Source of the DNA: Acidobacteriota bacterium
GTDB lineage: Bacteria > Acidobacteriota > Terriglobia > Terriglobales > Acidobacteriaceae
Assembly: GCA_003225005.1 (NCBI GenBank)
Contig: QIAN01000065.1
Coordinates: forward strand, 1 to 64,000
DNA length: 64,000 bases
Direction: 5' to 3'
Position numbers and translations under genes: made by a program. The notes beneath the pieces were generated by a model. It was given only the letters and a program-made list of their open reading frames with translations. It ran no database searches and was not told the DNA's origin. Shown here one piece after another: positions 60,228 through 64,000 of the stretch. The stretch's first letter is position 1. Each line of letters opens with the position of its first letter.

Positions 60228-61442
60228 TTACTGCAGTACCACCTGATCGCCTTCCTTCAAACCGCTAAGCACTTCAGTCTTCGCGCCGTTCGAGATCCCA
60301 ATATTGACCGGGACTTTGTTCTTGCCCTCTTTGCCCTTCGGATCAGGAATTTCGACCGACGCCTTCTTGTCTTTGTCGTAGATAATGGCGCCTTCTGGAA
60401 TCTGGAGCACGCTCTTGTGCTCGTCCAGAATGATTTCAGCGTTCGCGGTCATCTCAGCCTTCAATTCGCCGCCGGGATTGTTGATGGAGACACGCACTTC
60501 AAATGTAGTGACGTTGTCCTTCTCTACCCCCATGGGCGAAATCTTCGTGACCTTGCCCTGGAAGGTCTTGTCCTTGAAGGACTCCACTTTGATCCGCGCC
60601 GGTTGTCCCAGATAAACCTTGCCAATATCGCTCTCGTCCACTTTGCCCTTTACATAAACTTCGCTGGTATCGCCCAGCGTCATTACCAGTGTGGCCGAGG
60701 AACCCAGAACCAGAATCGAGCTGACCGCGTCGCCCATTTGCACATCGCGCGAGAGCACAATTCCATCAATCGGCGAAACCACATCGGTGTAGCTGAGCTG
60801 CTCCTCGAGTTGCTTCAGGTTGGCTTGATCCTGCGCGACCTGCGCTCCCGACTGTGCGATCTTTGCCTTTAATACCGTCATCTGCGCCTTGGCCACGTTC
60901 TGCTTGTTGAGCGACATCTCGTAGTTCTTCTCGGCATCATCCAACGCCGAGGCGGATACGACTCCGTCCTTCGCCATCCCCAGGGCACGATCGTAGGCGC
61001 GCTTCAATAGCGGCACATCCGGTCCTTCCGCATCGACCTTGGCGCGCTCGTAGTCAGCCTGTGAACCTTTCAGATTGGCCTGGGCTGCCTCAAGCGCTGC
61101 TTTCGACTGCTCCACCTGCGCCTCAATTTCTACCTTGTCGAGCTGCACCAGGAGCTGTCCCTTTTTCACGCGGTCGCCGTAATCCACCAGCAGTTTCTTG
61201 ACAATGCCACTAGCCTTGGATTTCACTTCGACTTTGATGATGGGCGTAACTTTGCCCGTAGCCACCACGCTCTTGGCCAGGTCGCCCTTCTCTACCTTCG
61301 CCAGCTTCGACGGGTCAATCTTGGTGCCGCCACGGGTGGCAGCAAACACACCAATAGCAATCAGCAAGACCAAACCCAGCCCAATGCCACCGTAGATGTA
61401 TAGTTTGCGACGCTTTTTCTTATTATTCCCGTTTCCGTTCAC
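60228..61442 (-). CDS. MacA/HlyD-family periplasmic adaptor
   Basis: About 404 residues from the GTG at 61442, favoured by the upstream GGGGGCG; an ATG at 61496 is an alternative. One N-terminal membrane helix (about 14-34), a lipoyl/barrel-sandwich half (ASGIVKKLLVDYGDRVKKGQ), a coiled-coil hairpin (about 95-190), the second half (YTDVVSPIDGIVLSRDVQMG) and a C-terminal barrel. It would bridge the MacB-type permeases to an outer-membrane channel. No TolC gene is in the window. Confidence 0.92.
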   Translation of the reverse strand: MNGNGNNKKKRRKLYIYGGIGLGLVLLIAIGVFAATRGGTKIDPSKLAKVEKGDLAKSVVATGKVTPIIKVEVKSKASGIVKKLLVDYGDRVKKGQLLVQLDKVEIEAQVEQSKAALEAAQANLKGSQADYERAKVDAEGPDVPLLKRAYDRALGMAKDGVVSASALDDAEKNYEMSLNKQNVAKAQMTVLKAKIAQSGAQVAQDQANLKQLEEQLSYTDVVSPIDGIVLSRDVQMGDAVSSILVLGSSATLVMTLGDTSEVYVKGKVDESDIGKVYLGQPARIKVESFKDKTFQGKVTKISPMGVEKDNVTTFEVRVSINNPGGELKAEMTANAEIILDEHKSVLQIPEGAIIYDKDKKASVEIPDPKGKEGKNKVPVNIGISNGAKTEVLSGLKEGDQVVLQ

Positions 61443-61782
61443 AATCGCCCCCTGATGCGCGCTGGAGATGGGCAGCTGTTGTGCGCGTGCCCTCATTCCT
61501 CACGTACGCAGCCAGCCCCACGTTTGTTCCTGAGATTGGGTTAGACGGTATCGGAGATATCCGTCGCTTAACCTAAGCTGATCGTTTAGACCGTGATACG
61601 TGATAAAGGGTAGCGGTCGGAGCTGAATTTTATGACGCAGCGAACGGCGCCATTCATCATTTTAGCCCACGCTTAGCCCCCTTGAGAGTCCGCCATGAGC
61701 TCCCCTGAGCTCGCCGATCCAGTCTGCCCGGTAGGAACCGAAAGCGTCGCATAGCCCTTTGGAATGTTAGAATTACGTTTCC

Positions 61783-63171
61783 ATGATCGCCTTTGTGCTG
61801 CTCCGGGTCTTGTTGATCCTTCTCCTGGTGGCAGCCAATGCCTTTTTCGCAGCCGCCGAATTCTCACTGGTGAGCGTCCGCGACACCCGCATCCAGCAGC
61901 TCATCGCATCCGGACGCGTTGGCGCGCGCATCGTTCAGCGTCTCCACCAGAAGCTGGATGAGGTCGTAAACGGCGTCCAGGTTGGCATCACGATGGTCAG
62001 CTTGACCCTGGGCTGGATCGGCGAACCCATGGTGGCCCGGCTGGTGGAAGGTTTTCAGTTTGTCCACAAGGTTCCGCACGCGGCCGTCTACGCACACAGC
62101 ATTGCCATCGCGATCGCCTTCAGTTTAATCACCTACCTGCACGTGCTCCTCGGCGAGCTCGTGCCAAAAACGCTAGCTTTGCAGCGCTCCGAGCAGGTCG
62201 CTCTTGCTGTCGCCGCGCCCATGGAAGCTTTTCTTACTATCACTCGTCCTTTTCTTTTCTTCATGCGGAAGTCCGGCGGCCTGGTTCTGCGGCTTTTTGG
62301 CGCTCAGGAGTCCCGCCGTCGCGGCGCCGTACACTCACCCGACGAACTCAAGCTGATTGTTACCGCCAGCCGCCAGTTCGGACAGATTCCTGAATTTCAG
62401 GAAGAGATGATTCACAACGCCATTGAACTGGACAGCATTACGGTTCGCGAAGTCATGGTCGCCCGCCCTGACATTTTCTCTTTGCCCGCTGACCTCAGCC
62501 TCGATGAGGCGCTGACCCGTGTTATCGAAGGCCAACACTCCCGCATCCCGATTTACGACCCGCAGCGCGGGCCGGAGCACATTGTCGGCGTTCTCTACTA
62601 CAAAGACTTAATGCGGTGGGTGCGGCTGCGGCTCACCAACGTGGGCCTGCCTGTAGCCCAACGCATCTCGCGCATGACAATCGGCCAGATTGTGCACGAT
62701 GTCCTGGTCGTTCCCGAAACCAAGGTGCTCGCTGAATTATTGGCCGAGTTTAAGCAACGGCGTCGCCACCTTGCGGTGGTGGTCGACGAGTTCGGCTCGA
62801 CCGCCGGCGTCGTCACCGTCGAAGACATTCTCGAGCAATTGGTAGGCAATATCGAAGACGAGTTTGACCTTGCCCCGCCCGAGCCAGCGCTGGAAGACGA
62901 ATCAGTGATGGTGCTCGAAGGCTCAGTCAACATTCGAGACCTCGAAGCCCAGTACGGCGTGACTCTTCCTCGGGATGCTGGCTTTGAAACTCTGGGTGGA
63001 TTCATTCTCGCCCATCTGCAAAGGATTCCCAGCCTGGGTGATACGTTCGAATACGAAGGCCACCGTTATACCGTCGCAGAAATGGAAGGCCACCGCATCG
63101 CCAGAGTGAAGATTGAGAAAACAGGAAACATCGAGGCCGGGGCTGAGTCCGCAAAGCACGCGGGAGACTGA
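61783..63171 (+). CDS. DUF21/CBS/CorC hemolysin-family protein
   Basis: A 462-residue membrane protein with the full layout: DUF21/CNNM helices (about 1-190; VAANAFFAAAEFSLVSVRDTR is the signature), CBS pair (about 215-340; REVMVARPDIFSLPADLSLD, VVDEFGSTAGVVTVEDI) and CorC_HlyC domain (about 365-450). Related to ion-efflux proteins. The window also has a DUF21-less relative at 38880. It stands alone; 286 bases before it lack a clear promoter. Confidence 0.92.
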   Translation: MIAFVLLRVLLILLLVAANAFFAAAEFSLVSVRDTRIQQLIASGRVGARIVQRLHQKLDEVVNGVQVGITMVSLTLGWIGEPMVARLVEGFQFVHKVPHAAVYAHSIAIAIAFSLITYLHVLLGELVPKTLALQRSEQVALAVAAPMEAFLTITRPFLFFMRKSGGLVLRLFGAQESRRRGAVHSPDELKLIVTASRQFGQIPEFQEEMIHNAIELDSITVREVMVARPDIFSLPADLSLDEALTRVIEGQHSRIPIYDPQRGPEHIVGVLYYKDLMRWVRLRLTNVGLPVAQRISRMTIGQIVHDVLVVPETKVLAELLAEFKQRRRHLAVVVDEFGSTAGVVTVEDILEQLVGNIEDEFDLAPPEPALEDESVMVLEGSVNIRDLEAQYGVTLPRDAGFETLGGFILAHLQRIPSLGDTFEYEGHRYTVAEMEGHRIARVKIEKTGNIEAGAESAKHAGD

Positions 63172-63344
63172 CAGATAACTCCGCGAAAGGAAAAATTTCA
63201 TCGCTTGCCTTTGAGTAGCGCAGCGCTTCAGAGCTGCGGTAACCGCCTTGCTTGAGTTCAGCTTTAGCCGCCGAAGGCGCGCATCGACTGCGAGCTGATT
63301 GTGCGGGAGAGTCGGGAGGCACAAACTTACGATTCGGATCAGGA

Positions 63345-63399
63345 CACGACTTCAGTCGTGCCGAAAAGGAGCCTTTTTAACCAGCGGTTTCAGCCGCTG
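63345..63399. repeat. Pair of palindromes in the gap before the DppB-type gene
   Basis: CACGACT-TC-AGTCGTG (63345-63360) and CAGCGG-TTTCAG-CCGCTG (63382-63399), two perfect inverted repeats 21 bases apart, separated by a run of five Ts. This looks like a dispersed intergenic repeat; a relative is at 34831. The rest of the gap (63172-63344) holds TTCAG-containing sequence of the same kind. Confidence 0.5.
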
Positions 63400-63458
63400 A
63401 GGTTCGGAGATTTGACTGAGAACTCGCCCCTAGCCACTAAACACGAGTCACTGACCTC

Positions 63459-64000
63459 ATGCTTCGCCAGCTCCTCCAACGCGTCCTCTACACCCTGCCC
63501 GTCATCTGGTTAGTCGTCTCCCTCGTCTTCCTTCTAATCCACCTCGTCCCCGGAGACCCCATCCAGCAGATGCTCGGCGAAGGAGCGCCACCCGCCGATA
63601 TCCAGGCCACTCGCCACGCCTATGGCCTCGACAGGCCACTAGGCGAGCAATACATCCGTTACTGGAAGGGCGTCCTTCACGGTGACCTTGGACCGTCGTT
63701 CCGCTACAACCAGACGGTCACGCACCTCATGGCCGAGCGTTACCCCTATACCATGGAACTGACGCTGGCGTCACTGTTCATCGCAATCATTCTTTCGTTT
63801 CCAGCCGGCGTATATTCCGCACAGCATCCCAATCGTTGGGAGGACCGTCTGATTTCTGTCGTCAGCCTTTTTGGGTTGTCGTTTCCCAACATCGCACTGG
63901 GCCCGATCCTCATAATTCTTTGTGCCATTAAGCTGGGTTGGTTGCCGGTTTCCGGTTCTGGCGGCGTCGAGTATCTGGTGCTGCCCGCCATCACCATGGG
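63459..64000 (+). CDS. DppB-type peptide ABC permease (5' part)
   Basis: The gene starts at ATG 63459 and runs out of the window, with 180 residues visible. MLRQLLQRVLYTLPVIWLVV is the first helix of DppB/OppB permeases, LIHLVPGDPIQQMLGEGAPP and YGLDRPLGEQYIRYWKGVLH are its conserved loop, and TMELTLASLFIAIILSFPAG starts the transport domain. It should import or export di/oligopeptides or a similar solute with a partner permease beyond the window. Confidence 0.9.
   Translation, partial: MLRQLLQRVLYTLPVIWLVVSLVFLLIHLVPGDPIQQMLGEGAPPADIQATRHAYGLDRPLGEQYIRYWKGVLHGDLGPSFRYNQTVTHLMAERYPYTMELTLASLFIAIILSFPAGVYSAQHPNRWEDRLISVVSLFGLSFPNIALGPILIILCAIKLGWLPVSGSGGVEYLVLPAITM

Overview
The window most likely comes from an acidobacterium of the Terriglobia/Koribacter type. 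This is an inference from gene content and repeat style, not a database match. The organism is a diderm: it carries lpxB, an MsbA-like exporter, an LptE-type lipoprotein and periplasmic-adaptor/permease sets. GC content is high, genes are packed on both strands, and many starts are GTG or TTG. No tRNA, rRNA, CRISPR array, insertion sequence or prophage was recognised. The window reads as core chromosome sprinkled with short palindromic intergenic repeats.

Layout. 0.2-10 kb: APC permease, a secreted GH2 glycosidase (minus strand) behind a LacI-type operator, a PpiD-like chaperone, amylomaltase, a hemerythrin-domain protein and a HAD phosphatase. 10-24 kb: a frameshifted cupin gene, a small ORF abutting 3-hydroxyacyl-CoA dehydrogenase, then a long minus-strand run (reading right to left): MsbA-like ABC exporter, a 79-aa protein, lpxB, an M1-peptidase-like protein without its active-site residues, two MacB-type permeases, a 110-aa protein and a MidA-type methyltransferase. 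24-34 kb (plus strand): hemW, acyl-CoA dehydrogenase, meaB and methylmalonyl-CoA epimerase (fatty acid/propionate use), tsaB-rimI, then psd-pssA-Asd-like-lptE joined by 4-nt ATGA overlaps (envelope lipid synthesis and LPS assembly), and holA.

34-46 kb: nat, rpsT diverging from a Ycf46-type AAA ATPase, the phoH-ybeY-corC-era RNA/ribosome group, an RsbW-like ATPase, an NtrY/NtrX-like two-component pair and an endonuclease III-like protein. 46-54 kb: the type IV pilus motor operon pilB-pilT-pilC followed by the pilS-pilR sensor/regulator pair. 54-64 kb: TPR protein, SAM hydrolase-family protein, a minus-strand operon of periplasmic adaptor, MacB permease, GSGD-repeat (DUF4097-like) exoprotein and second MacB permease, a DUF21/CBS hemolysin-family protein, and the start of a DppB-type permease cut by the window end.

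Most notable: three genes carry frameshifts, two of them with pairs that restore the frame; lpxB and the endonuclease III-like gene contain in-frame copies of what looks like one GC-rich repeat; the M1-like and Asd-like proteins have lost catalytic residues; and four MacB-type permeases occur without any dedicated ATPase gene.
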